From Poindextera sp963706385 (GTDB lineage Bacteria > Pseudomonadota > Alphaproteobacteria > Caulobacterales > Caulobacteraceae): DNA of 64,000 nucleotides. The translations under genes were made by a program, and so were the position numbers. The stretch spans positions 2,356,001 to 2,420,000 of the forward strand of contig OY970153.1 in the NCBI GenBank assembly GCA_963706385.1, in the 5' to 3' direction. The notes below the pieces were generated by a model that saw only the letters and a program-made list of their open reading frames with translations, was not told the DNA's origin and made no database searches. Positions 1 through 8,159 of the stretch are shown piece after piece (the first letter of the stretch is position 1; the number at the start of each line of letters is the position of its first letter).

Positions 1-1003
1 CCAGGACCACCAGGCGCGCGCCGGCCTCGTAGAGGGTGTCGATCAGCATCACCAGCCGCCGCGCCGGGTCGCGCCGCTCGGGCGCCAGCACCGGCACCGC
101 CTCCAGGAAGACGGTGTCGAACCGCGCGGCGATCGCCAGATAATCCTGGGGCCCCAGCGCGGCGCCACAGAGGCTGGCGAACGAGGCGCGGAGCAGGCCG
201 CCGGCGGCGCGCGGCAGATGCAACTGACGGCCCAGCACCTCCAGGCTCGCCCCGGTCTCCGGCGCGCCGCCCAGAATCTCGCGCCAGAGGGCGTCGAAAC
301 CCGCCTCCGCGTCCGCGTCGGCCGGGGTGAAATAGACCCGGGCCGAGCGCAGCAGGTCCAGGCGGAAGTCAATCGGCCCGGCGATCCGCACCACCTCCAG
401 TTTCTCCTTCAGCATGGCGATGAACGGCGCGAACAGCTGGCGGTTGAGCCCGTCCCTGTAGAGATCGTCAGGCACGCGGTTGGAGGTGGCCACCAGGACC
501 ACGCCGCGTTCGAACAGGGCCTCGAACAGTCGCCCCAGGATCATGGCGTCGGCGATGTCGGTGACCTGCAGCTCGTCGAAGCAGAGCAGCTTGGCTTCTT
601 CGGCGATCAGCTCGGCGGTGGGGGCGATCGGATCATCGCCCTTGGACTGGCCGAAGCGGGCCTTGCGCTGGGCCGCGTCGCCCTTGCGCCACTGGCCGAT
701 CAGGGCGTGGACCTGGGCCATGAACGCCTGGAAATGCACCCTTCGTTTGCGCGCCACCGGGGCCGAGGCGAAGAACAGGTCCATCAGCATCGACTTGCCG
801 CGTCCGACCGGCCCCCACAGATAGATCCCGCGCGGGGTCTTCGGCCGTTTGAACAGCGACAGGCCGAAGCTGGGCTCGCCCAGGGCGTTCAGCTCGCCCT
901 CCAGCCGCGCGAGGGCGGCCACGCCGGCGGCCTGCGCCGGATCGGGTTTCAGGTGGCCGGCGTGCAGCCGTTCCTGATAGGCGGCGGACAGGGTTTGAAC
1001 CAT
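1..1003 (-). CDS. zapE: ZapE/AFG1-like cell-division ATPase, C-terminus cut by the window edge
   Basis: P-loop ATPase of the AFG1/ZapE family, which in proteobacteria binds the Z-ring and affects FtsZ polymers. The minus-strand frame is open from the edge to an ATG at 1003. It reads MVQTLSAAYQERLHAG at the N-terminus, carries a Walker A (GPVGRGKSMLMD, about residue 65) and a Walker B (LLCFDELQVTD, about residue 130), and then the conserved ATSNRVPDDLYRDGLNR stretch typical of the family. About 334 codons are present, so only a short C-terminal piece is missing. The next gene upstream on the same strand, an alpha/beta hydrolase, starts a separate unit about 90 bases away. Family assignment is secure from the motifs; the physiological role is taken from family knowledge. 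Confidence 0.9.
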   Translation of the reverse strand, partial: MVQTLSAAYQERLHAGHLKPDPAQAAGVAALARLEGELNALGEPSFGLSLFKRPKTPRGIYLWGPVGRGKSMLMDLFFASAPVARKRRVHFQAFMAQVHALIGQWRKGDAAQRKARFGQSKGDDPIAPTAELIAEEAKLLCFDELQVTDIADAMILGRLFEALFERGVVLVATSNRVPDDLYRDGLNRQLFAPFIAMLKEKLEVVRIAGPIDFRLDLLRSARVYFTPADADAEAGFDALWREILGGAPETGASLEVLGRQLHLPRAAGGLLRASFASLCGAALGPQDYLAIAARFDTVFLEAVPVLAPERRDPARRLVMLIDTLYEAGARLVVL

Positions 1004-1090
1004 CGCGGCTCGGTTAGCCCGCGAAGGTCGTTCTGAAAAGCCCGCGGTTCAGTTTACCCCGAGATCACGGGCGCCCGGCGCCGCCGGCCT

Positions 1091-1906
1091 TCAGAACCCC
1101 TCGACGAAGTCCACCACCCGCTGGACGATGGCGTGATCCTGGGCGATCAGCCGATGGCCGAGTTCGTCGGCCAGGAACAGCTCCGAGCCCGGCCACAGGT
1201 CGGCCATGGCCTGGGCGTTGCCGACCGGGCAGGCGTCGTCGTCGAACGAGTGGATGATCAGCGCCTTGGCGGTCATGGCGGCGATGGCGGCGTCGATGTT
1301 CATGAACGTCTGTTCCGGATTGGCCAGTCGCTCGCGCAGGATTTCCGCGGCCCGTCCGACCACTTCGGGGTCCTCGCCCTGGTCGATCATCTCTTGCACC
1401 CAGTCGGCGTTGAAGCGGTCGTATGGCTTGGTGCGCGGTACGGGCGAGCCGATCAGGACCGCGCGGGGCGCGTCGAGACCGTGGCCGAGGGCGTAGATCG
1501 TCGTCGGGCAGCCGAACGAGTGGGCTACCACCGAGTCCACCGGCCCGAGCGCACGGGCGACGGCCACCGCCGCTTCGCCCGCGGCGTCCAGCGAATGGGC
1601 TTCCGACGGCGACCAGCCGTGGCCCGGCAGGTCGAAGGCCACCACCGCCCGGCCAAGCTGCTCGCAGGCGTCGATCAGCGGTCCCCACAGGGCGTTGTCG
1701 TCGTTCCAGCCGTGCACCAGCAGCGTGGCGGGGCCGGCGCCGAGCCGCCAGGCCATCACCGGTCCGTGCGGCGTTTCCACTTCCAGGTCCTCGCCGCCGG
1801 CGAGGGCGCGGGCCAGCCTCGGACGCACCCGTCGCTTGGGCCGGCGCGCCTCGTCGGCCAGGCGCAGCGCTTCGGTCTCGAGATCGTCGTCGTGCAGGTC
1901 GCTCAT
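1091..1906 (-). CDS. alpha/beta hydrolase
   Basis: Alpha/beta-hydrolase fold protein of 271 aa. The oxyanion-hole region HGWNDDNALW follows the second strand near residue 65. The nucleophile elbow is AHSFG with Ser about residue 130, a plausible acid lies in HSFDDDACP, and the catalytic His is in ELGHRLIAQ near the C-terminus. No signal peptide is visible, so it is probably cytoplasmic. Substrate cannot be told from sequence; esterase, lipase-like and epoxide-hydrolase-like activities all share this layout. It sits between zapE and the tal-pgi gene on the same strand, about 56 bases downstream of the latter's start-distal neighbour. Function beyond hydrolase is not claimed. Confidence 0.85.
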   Translation of the reverse strand: MSDLHDDDLETEALRLADEARRPKRRVRPRLARALAGGEDLEVETPHGPVMAWRLGAGPATLLVHGWNDDNALWGPLIDACEQLGRAVVAFDLPGHGWSPSEAHSLDAAGEAAVAVARALGPVDSVVAHSFGCPTTIYALGHGLDAPRAVLIGSPVPRTKPYDRFNADWVQEMIDQGEDPEVVGRAAEILRERLANPEQTFMNIDAAIAAMTAKALIIHSFDDDACPVGNAQAMADLWPGSELFLADELGHRLIAQDHAIVQRVVDFVEGF

Positions 1907-1962
1907 GGTCCAAGACTATCGCAGGGCGGCGAGGCGGACGGAAGAGCGAGGTTGCGCGGCGA

Positions 1963-3591
1963 TCATGTCAGGGCCCGCCCGATCAGGATGGACAGCCGCT
2001 CCAGGCCGCCTTCGATGTCGTCGCCCAGATGCACGCGAAGCAGCCGCCGGCCGCGTTCGGCCAGCACCTCCAGGTCGCCGCAGGCCTGGGCCGCCTCGAC
2101 CACGCCGAAGCTGGCCTTGCGGCCCGGGATCGGCTGGTCGTGGACGGGATCGGCGGTGATCTGCAGGAACACGCCGCTGTTTGGCCCGCCCTTGTAGGCC
2201 TGGCCGGTTGAATGCAGGAACCGCGGACCGAAGCCGACCACGGTGGCGCAGCGGGTATGGTCGCGAAGCCTGGCGCGCAGGGCGTCCAGCGCCCGCGCAT
2301 GGGCGGGATCGCGGTCGAGATAGGCCAACAATCCAATGTAGTCGCCTTCGCCGGCGCGGGCGAAATGGGCGCTCAGCCAGGCGCCCAGGGCGGGGGGCCC
2401 GGCGGCCTTCTCCAGCGCCGCGGCGTTGGCCGGATCGGCGAACAGGCTAAGGCCCTCGGCCCGCAGCACCGGCGTCTCCGGCGTGATCGCGCCGCTCGCC
2501 TCATAGGCGTCGGTCAGGGCACGGGTCTTGATCTTGCTGGCCTCGACGTCGGGCTGGTCGAACGGATTGATCCCGATCACCGCCCCGGCGATGGCGGTGG
2601 CGACCTCCCAGCGGACGAACTCCTGGCCAAGCGTATCGCGGCTGGCCAGCACGATCCGCACGACCGGGTGTCCGGCCTCTTCCAGCGCGCGCACCGCCGC
2701 GTCCAGCGCCGGATCGTCGCGCCCGTCGATGCGCAGATAGGCGAAGATCCGGTCGCCGCCGTAAACGCCGGGCTCGCCGACGGGCTCCCCGGCCAGGGGG
2801 ATGATCCCCAGCCCGTGCTTGCCGGTGGATTCGGCGATCAGCTGCTCGAGCCAGGCGCCGACGTCGGAAAGGCCGTGGGAGGCGAGGATGGTCAGCTTGT
2901 CGCGTCCGGCCTTGGCCGCCGCGCCGAGCACCAGGCCCAGCTCAACGCCCGGATTGGCCGCCGGCGGCGCGCTCGGCCCGCACGAGCGGGTCATCGTCTC
3001 GGCGCTGGCCATGAAGCCGGCCAGGTCGAGGCCGATCACCGCGGCCGGGACCATGCCGAAGTTGGACAGCACCGAGTAGCGCCCGCCGATCTCGGGATCG
3101 CCCAGGAAGATGCGGCGGAAGCCCTGCTCGCGCGCCGTCGCCTCCAGTCTGGAGCCGGGATCGGTGATGGCGACGAACTGGGCGCCGGCGCGCTCCTCGC
3201 CGACCGCCTTGGCGACGAGCGCGAAGAAGTATCGGTGCAGCATGTCCGGCTCCAGGGTCGAGCCCGACTTGCTGGCGACGATGAACAGGGTCCGGGCCGG
3301 GTCGATCTGCGCCTCGACGCGGCCGATCTGATCCGGGTCGGTCGAGTCCAGCACCAGCAGCCGGGGATGGCCGGGGCGCGAGCCGAAGGTCTCGGCGAGC
3401 ACCTCGGGCCCGAGGCTCGAACCGCCCATGCCAAGCAGCACCGCATGGATGAAGCCGGCGTCGGCGACCTCGGCGGCGAAGGCCTTGAGCGCGGGCGGAT
3501 CGATCCGCTGGCCGCGGGCGGCATCCAGCCAGCCCAGCCACCTCGCCTCGTCGGCGCCGGTCCAGAGACGGGCGTCCCTCGCCCACAGCCG
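1963..3591 (-). CDS. pgi: glucose-6-phosphate isomerase half of a tal-pgi fusion (separated by a frameshift)
   Basis: C-terminal half of a bifunctional transaldolase/glucose-6-phosphate isomerase, interconverting glucose-6-phosphate and fructose-6-phosphate. PGI motifs are all present: GMGGSSLGPEV, SKSGSTLEP in the sugar-phosphate site, GIIPLAGEP, NPFDQPDVEASK, and a C-terminal YKGGPNSGVF. The frame runs upstream through RRLWARDARLWTGADEA, the usual linker between the two halves in such fusions, so the protein is not meant to start at its first internal Met. The preceding half is in another frame; the break lies near 3589-3600. The combined span of 2857 bases is one more than a multiple of three, and about 950 aa is the expected fusion length. 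This looks like an indel rather than decay, because both halves are intact. Confidence 0.85.
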   Translation of the reverse strand, partial: RLWARDARLWTGADEARWLGWLDAARGQRIDPPALKAFAAEVADAGFIHAVLLGMGGSSLGPEVLAETFGSRPGHPRLLVLDSTDPDQIGRVEAQIDPARTLFIVASKSGSTLEPDMLHRYFFALVAKAVGEERAGAQFVAITDPGSRLEATAREQGFRRIFLGDPEIGGRYSVLSNFGMVPAAVIGLDLAGFMASAETMTRSCGPSAPPAANPGVELGLVLGAAAKAGRDKLTILASHGLSDVGAWLEQLIAESTGKHGLGIIPLAGEPVGEPGVYGGDRIFAYLRIDGRDDPALDAAVRALEEAGHPVVRIVLASRDTLGQEFVRWEVATAIAGAVIGINPFDQPDVEASKIKTRALTDAYEASGAITPETPVLRAEGLSLFADPANAAALEKAAGPPALGAWLSAHFARAGEGDYIGLLAYLDRDPAHARALDALRARLRDHTRCATVVGFGPRFLHSTGQAYKGGPNSGVFLQITADPVHDQPIPGRKASFGVVEAAQACGDLEVLAERGRRLLRVHLGDDIEGGLERLSILIGRALT

Positions 3592-4819
3592 CCGAGTTCC
3601 AGCCCTCTGTGCGGGCCTGCTCGGCCAGGGCGGCCACCGGCTCGATCAGCTCTTTGGACAGGGCCACGTGCTGGCCGTTGAGCCGGTCGCCCAGGACGGC
3701 GGCGCGCTTTCTGGCCACCGCGGCGTAGAGCGTGTCGGCTGCGTCGGCGAACTGGCGCACCCCCTCGACCACCAGGCGGTCTGTGACCGCGTCCAGGTCA
3801 AGGCCGAGATGCTTGGCCTGGTCCAGCACGCGGGCGGCCGCATAGACGTTCTCGGTCAGGCTCGGGCGCACCGTCCCGTGGTCGCGGAAGGCGTCCATGG
3901 TCTTGGGCGGCATGGTGTTGACCGTGCCTGGTCCGATCAGGGATTCGATGTAGAGCACGTCGGAATAGTCGGAGTTCTTGGTCCCGGTGGAGGCCCAGAG
4001 CAGCCTCTGGGGCGCCGCGCCGGCCGCCGCCAGCGCCACCCATCGCGGAGTGGCGATCAGCGCCTGATAGCGCTGGTAGGCGATCTTGGCGCTAGCGATG
4101 GCGACTTGGCCACGCACCGATCGGAGCTGCGCGGTGTCGACCCCCTCGCCAGATGACGCCAGGCGCGCGTCGATCAGCTTGTCGATCTCGGTGTCGATCC
4201 GGCTGACGAAGAAACTCGCGACGCTCGCGACCCTCGAGACGTCGCCGCCAGCGGCCTTCAGCGCCTCGAGCCCGGCGATATGGGCCTCGGCGACCGCCAG
4301 ATAGGCGTCGATTGAGAACAACAGGGTGACGTTGACGTTGATCGCCTCGCCGATCAGCGCGCGGATCGCCGGGATTCCGGGCCCGGTCCCGGGGACCTTG
4401 ATCATCAGGTTCGGCCGGTCCACCGCCGCCCACAGCCGCCGCGCCTCGGCGATGGTGGCCTCGGTTTCCATGGCGAGATGGGGCGAGACCTCCAGGCTGA
4501 CGAAGCCGTCGCGCCCGCCGGTGCGCTCATGGACCCCGCGTAGTTGGTCGGCGGCCGCCCGAATGTCGGCGATGGCCAAGTGTTCGAACACCGCCTCGAC
4601 CTCGGCGTCGCCCTGTTCGAGGAAGACCCGCACCGCCGCGTCGTAATCGCTGGAATGGGCGATCGCCTTCTCGAAGATGGCCGGATTGGAGGTGACGCCG
4701 GTCAGGCCGTCACGGGCGATCAGGTCACCGAACGCGCCGTTCTCGAGGATCCGGCGCTCGATGAAGTCCAGCCAGGCCGCCTGGCCGACGCGTTCCAGTT
4801 CGATCAGCGGATTGGTCAT
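3592..4819 (-). CDS. tal: transaldolase half of a tal-pgi fusion (separated by a frameshift)
   Basis: N-terminal half of the bifunctional enzyme; the transaldolase step belongs to the non-oxidative pentose-phosphate pathway. It begins MTNPLIELERVGQAAWLDFI, with ATG at 4819. Family landmarks are GVTSNPAIFEKAI, the Schiff-base lysine in NLMIKVPGTGPG, NVTLLFSIDAYLAV and LLWASTGTKN. About 408 codons read correctly to EPVAALAEQARTEGWNS, then the frame runs into unrelated sequence while the isomerase frame takes over one base later. Fusion of the two activities in one polypeptide is known in several alphaproteobacteria and acetic acid bacteria. Possible explanations are a sequencing indel in the GGCGG stretch near 3590 or a genuine mutation; the first is more likely since the isomerase half is uneroded. 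Confidence 0.85.
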
Positions 4820-5050
4820 CGCGCGGCCCTGCCCTGTTCACCTCGTCGTCCGACCGCTTCATAGCCGCCCCCGCGGAAGAAGGGGATGACCAATAACGCC
4901 CGGCGCCGCTCGCCGAAACGCCATCGCGCGACAAGCGTTCCCGCCCGACGGCTAGCCGGATCGGATGGTCGTCGTCCGCGGCGTGCAGAAAAGCCGCAGT
5001 CGGGTGATTCCTTCGTGTCCAGGGCAGTTTTTTAGGGAAACTCGCCTATC

Positions 5051-5069
5051 TCGAATCGGCGAGATTCGA
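5051..5069 (+). promoter_or_regulatory. paired GANTC (CcrM-type) sites in an inverted repeat upstream of the L,D-transpeptidase gene
   Basis: A 7-bp inverted repeat TCGAATC-ggcga-GATTCGA holds GAATC in one arm and GATTC in the other, so two GANTC methylation sites lie 30-50 bases before the ATG at 5099. A second, mutually exclusive hairpin overlaps it (CTCGCC at 5041-5046 with GGCGAG at 5058-5063). In Caulobacterales the CcrM methylase and GcrA use GANTC sites in promoters of cell-cycle and envelope genes. The regulatory role here is inference from motif and position. Confidence 0.4.
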
Positions 5070-5098
5070 CATCCGATTTCGACCCATAGGAATGCTTC

Positions 5099-6616
5099 AT
5101 GGCGCGCGCGGCTGAGGCGCAGACGATCGCGGCGCGACGAGGCGGAAAGGTCGCCGTCGCGGTCGCCGCCTGTCTGCTTGCGCTGAGCGGGGCCGCGGAA
5201 GCCCAACTTGGCGCGCCGTCCGCTCCGCCCGTTTCGCCCATCTCCCCCGCGCCGGCCCCGGCGATCGCCCTGCGGCCGGACCAGATCGCGCTGTTGCAGC
5301 GGACCCTGAGTCAGGCCGACGCGCACGGTTTCGATGTCGGCGCCTTTACCCCGCTAGGGCTGGACGCCCAACTCCAGTCGCAGGACCCCGAGGCGAGGCG
5401 CGCCGGCCAAGCGGTGCTGATCGCCGAGACCTTGCGCTATGCGTTGGCGGTGCGCGCCGGCCGGCTGGCGCCCGACGCCTTCCTGTACAAATGGGGCCTC
5501 AAGCCCGAACCTTTCGATCCCACCCCCGGCTTCGTCCAGGCCGTGGCGCAGGATCGGCTGGGCCCCTGGCTCGACAGCCTGCCGCCGCCCTACACAGGCT
5601 ATGACGCCCTTCGCGGGGGCTTGGCGGTCTATCGCGCCATCGCCGCTCGCGGCGGCTGGGATGCGCTCGACGCCGGCCCCGACCTCAAGCTCGGTTCGAC
5701 CGGCGAGCGGGTGGCCGCGCTGCGCGCCCGCCTGGCCGTCGAGGACAAAGAGGTGAACGCCGCCGGCGGGCCGGTGTTCGACCAGACGCTGGCCGCCGCG
5801 GTGGCGCGGGTCCAGAAGCGGTTCGGCCTTGAGCCCACCGGCGTGCTCGACAAACAGACCCTGGCGGCCCTCAACGTGCCGGCGGACGAGCGGGTCGACC
5901 AGATCATCGCCAATATGGAGCGCTGGCGCTGGCTGCCGGTGGCGCTGCCGTCCGACCGGATCCAGGTCAATGTCGCCGCCACCGTCCTGACGGTGTTCCA
6001 CGAGGACACGCCGGTCCTGTCGATGCGAGCCGCGGCCGGCCGTCCGGGCGACGAGACCCCGATGCTGCGCTCGTCGATCCAGAGCATCGTGCTTAACCCG
6101 CCCTGGAACGTGCCCCCGGACATCGCGGCCAAGGAGCTGTTCCCAAAGGAGCGCGCCCATCCCGGCTATTTCAGGCGCAATGACTTCATTGTGATCCGCT
6201 CGCCCGATGGCGGCGTGCGCCTGCAGCAGAAGCCCGGGAACAAGGCCGCTCTCGGCCACATCAAGTTCGACTTCGTCAACAAGTACGGGGTCTATCTGCA
6301 CGACACCCCGACCCACTCGGTTTTCGACCGCTATGCGCGGTTGGTCAGCCACGGCTGCGTGCGGCTGGAAAAGCCTGTGCCGCTGGCCAATTTGATGATG
6401 CAGGGCTCGGCCCAATGGACCCCCGAGGCCATCGCCTCGACCATCGCCGGCGGCGATACGGTGCGCGCCTTCCTGCCCAAGCCGATCGCGGTTTTCCTGC
6501 TCTACTGGACCGCCTATGTCGGCCCTGACGGGCAGATGAATTTTCGTGGCGATCCCTATGATTGGGACCATGCGCTGATGCAGCGGATCGCCGCCCAGAC
6601 CAACGGCGCGGGTTGA
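5099..6616 (+). CDS. exported L,D-transpeptidase with peptidoglycan-binding domain (YcbB/LdtD-like)
   Basis: Peptidoglycan cross-linking or attachment enzyme of the YkuD family, 505 aa, acting in the periplasm. A signal peptide is visible at residues 15-37 (basic start, then VAVAVAACLLALSGAAEA). A helical N-terminal domain precedes a peptidoglycan-binding domain around residues 195-255, with the pattern GSTGERVAALRARL and ending PTGVLDKQTLAALN. The catalytic YkuD domain follows, with YLHDTPTHSVFDR and the nucleophile motif SHGCVRLEKP (Cys about residue 419). The large N-terminal part plus a binding domain before YkuD is the YcbB (LdtD) arrangement. It is followed by a DUF882 peptidase and a small membrane protein on the same strand, suggesting a cell-wall unit. 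Paired GANTC sites lie just upstream. Confidence 0.9.
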   Translation: MARAAEAQTIAARRGGKVAVAVAACLLALSGAAEAQLGAPSAPPVSPISPAPAPAIALRPDQIALLQRTLSQADAHGFDVGAFTPLGLDAQLQSQDPEARRAGQAVLIAETLRYALAVRAGRLAPDAFLYKWGLKPEPFDPTPGFVQAVAQDRLGPWLDSLPPPYTGYDALRGGLAVYRAIAARGGWDALDAGPDLKLGSTGERVAALRARLAVEDKEVNAAGGPVFDQTLAAAVARVQKRFGLEPTGVLDKQTLAALNVPADERVDQIIANMERWRWLPVALPSDRIQVNVAATVLTVFHEDTPVLSMRAAAGRPGDETPMLRSSIQSIVLNPPWNVPPDIAAKELFPKERAHPGYFRRNDFIVIRSPDGGVRLQQKPGNKAALGHIKFDFVNKYGVYLHDTPTHSVFDRYARLVSHGCVRLEKPVPLANLMMQGSAQWTPEAIASTIAGGDTVRAFLPKPIAVFLLYWTAYVGPDGQMNFRGDPYDWDHALMQRIAAQTNGAG

Positions 6617-6678
6617 CGCGGACCACAGCTTAGGTTGTCTTGCGCTTCCGAGCGGCCGCGGGCCGAAACTTGTCCAGG

Positions 6679-7233
6679 GTGAACTTCGCGTTGTTTGGAA
6701 GACGCTCCCTTCTCAAGCTGGGCCTTGGCGCGCTGGGCGCGGGCCTTGCGTCTCCGAGCCTGGCCCTCGCGGGCGGCGTCGACACGCGCTCGGTGGCGCT
6801 CGACAATCTCCACACCGGCGAGTCGCTGCGGGCCGTCTATTGGGAGCGGGGCGAGTACATTCCCGACGTGCTGGATGTGGTGAACAAGCACCTGCGAGAC
6901 TTCCGCACCGGCGAGGTGCACCCGATCGATCCGCGCCTCCTGGACCTTCTGGACGCGGTGACCGCCCTGACCGGCGCCGGCGCGCCGTTCCAGGTGATCT
7001 CCGGCTACCGCTCGCCGGCGACCAACGCCATGCTGCACGAACGCAGCGAGGGGGTCGCCAAGAAGAGCTTTCACATGTCTGGCATGGCGATCGACATCCG
7101 CCTTCCCGGCGTCGACCTCCGCCACCTGCACGCCGCCGCGCTCAGCTTGGCCCGCGGCGGCGTCGGCTACTATCCAGACTCCAATTTCGTGCATATGGAC
7201 GTCGGCCCCGTCCGCGAATGGCGCGGCGCCTGA
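6679..7233 (+). CDS. DUF882 / M15-type murein peptidase-like protein with Tat signal
   Basis: Predicted zinc-dependent peptidoglycan peptidase (DUF882, peptidase M15-like), about 184 aa, exported by the Tat route. With the GTG at 6679 the protein begins NFALFGRRSLLKLGLGALG, a twin-arginine signal ending near SLALAGG. A TTG at 6640 is also in frame but would give an overlong n-region. Metal ligands fit the family: His and Asp in SFHMSGMAIDIR and a second His in NFVHMDVG. SGYRSPATNAMLHE is the other family signature. It starts about 60 bases after the L,D-transpeptidase gene on the same strand, consistent with joint wall remodelling. Confidence 0.85.
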   Translation: MNFALFGRRSLLKLGLGALGAGLASPSLALAGGVDTRSVALDNLHTGESLRAVYWERGEYIPDVLDVVNKHLRDFRTGEVHPIDPRLLDLLDAVTALTGAGAPFQVISGYRSPATNAMLHERSEGVAKKSFHMSGMAIDIRLPGVDLRHLHAAALSLARGGVGYYPDSNFVHMDVGPVREWRGA

Positions 7234-7259
7234 GCCGGAACGGTTGCTGAGGGGGCGTC

Positions 7260-7598
7260 GTGGCGAGAGACGGCGGCGGCGGAGCGGCTCTGGGCTGGAC
7301 GCTGCTCGGGTTCCTCGTCGGGATCGCGGCCACCCTGGGTCTCCAGACCCTGATGGGCGCCGAGCAGCCCGGCCATGCCGCGGCGAGTTCCAGCGCGATC
7401 CACCTCACCCCCTCCAACCCCACTGAAACGGCCAAACCGGCCAGGAAGACGGCGCCCACCGCGTCCGGCGCGCCGGCTCTGGTCGCAGCCCAGTCCGAGG
7501 CGGATGTCGCCGACGATGCCGCCGCCGCTGGGATGACGTCGCGCGTCGCTCCGGCCAGTGAGCAGCCGGGGGACAGGGCGCCGGCGGTGAGCAACTAG
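7260..7598 (+). CDS. small single-pass membrane protein, unknown function
   Basis: 112-aa protein starting at GTG 7260 behind a good ribosome-binding site (GAGGGGG, 4 bases away). Residues 10-31 form one hydrophobic segment (LGWTLLGFLVGIAATLGLQT). The rest is a low-complexity tail rich in Ala, Pro, Ser and Thr that probably lies in the periplasm. It follows the DUF882 gene by 26 bases and is probably cotranscribed. I do not recognise a family. The next gene on the other strand has the same layout (short N-terminus, one membrane segment, Ala/Pro-rich tail), though I see no sequence similarity. Confidence 0.6.
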   Translation: MARDGGGGAALGWTLLGFLVGIAATLGLQTLMGAEQPGHAAASSSAIHLTPSNPTETAKPARKTAPTASGAPALVAAQSEADVADDAAAAGMTSRVAPASEQPGDRAPAVSN

Positions 7599-7612
7599 GC
7601 CGTCCGAACGGA

Positions 7613-8077
7613 TCAGGGCGTCGTGGTGTTGGCCGGTGGTTCAAGCGCCTGCGCGGGAGGCGGGACGGCGGCCGGCGCGGGCTCGGCTTGATCTGTCGCG
7701 GCGGCCGCGGCGACGGGCTCTTCCGAAGCTTCCGCGCCGCTGTCCGACTCGTCCGCGGCGGCGGACTTGGGCGCGACCGCGCTCTTGGGCAGGACTTCCG
7801 GGCCGTTCAAGGTCGACCACGGCTGGTTGTTCGGCAAGGCGATGGCCGGGGAAGCCGCGGCGGCGGTGGCGGGATTGAGCGCTTCGCCGCGGGTCAGCGT
7901 CAGGTCGATTCCCGCCGCCGGGTGGCCGCCGCGCACGCCGAGATAGAGGCCGAACAGGGCCAGCGACCCGATACCGGCCGCCGCGGCCCACACCATCCAC
8001 GGACTAAGATCGTCGGTGCGGATGGTCTCGGCCGGTTGGCTGGGCGATCGGATCGGGCGTTCGTCGAAGATGGCCAT
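7613..8077 (-). CDS. small single-pass membrane protein, unknown function
   Basis: 154-aa protein beginning MAIFDERPIRSPSQPAE at ATG 8077; the frame extends further upstream but this start gives a typical short cytoplasmic N-terminus. One membrane segment lies at about residues 27-48 (SPWMVWAAAAGIGSLALFGLY). A conserved-looking patch ALPNNQPWSTLNGP follows, and the last 70 residues are Ala/Glu/Pro-rich. Function is unknown. It converges on the 7260-7598 gene with only 14 bases between the stops. Confidence 0.6.
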   Translation of the reverse strand: MAIFDERPIRSPSQPAETIRTDDLSPWMVWAAAAGIGSLALFGLYLGVRGGHPAAGIDLTLTRGEALNPATAAAASPAIALPNNQPWSTLNGPEVLPKSAVAPKSAAADESDSGAEASEEPVAAAAATDQAEPAPAAVPPPAQALEPPANTTTP

Positions 8078-8159
8078 CAGGGGATCGCCTCGCGGGAAAA
8101 GGGCGGGCCGCGTTCCGCATGCAATGGCGGTATCGCGCAAGCCCGCCGCCAGGACAAGT

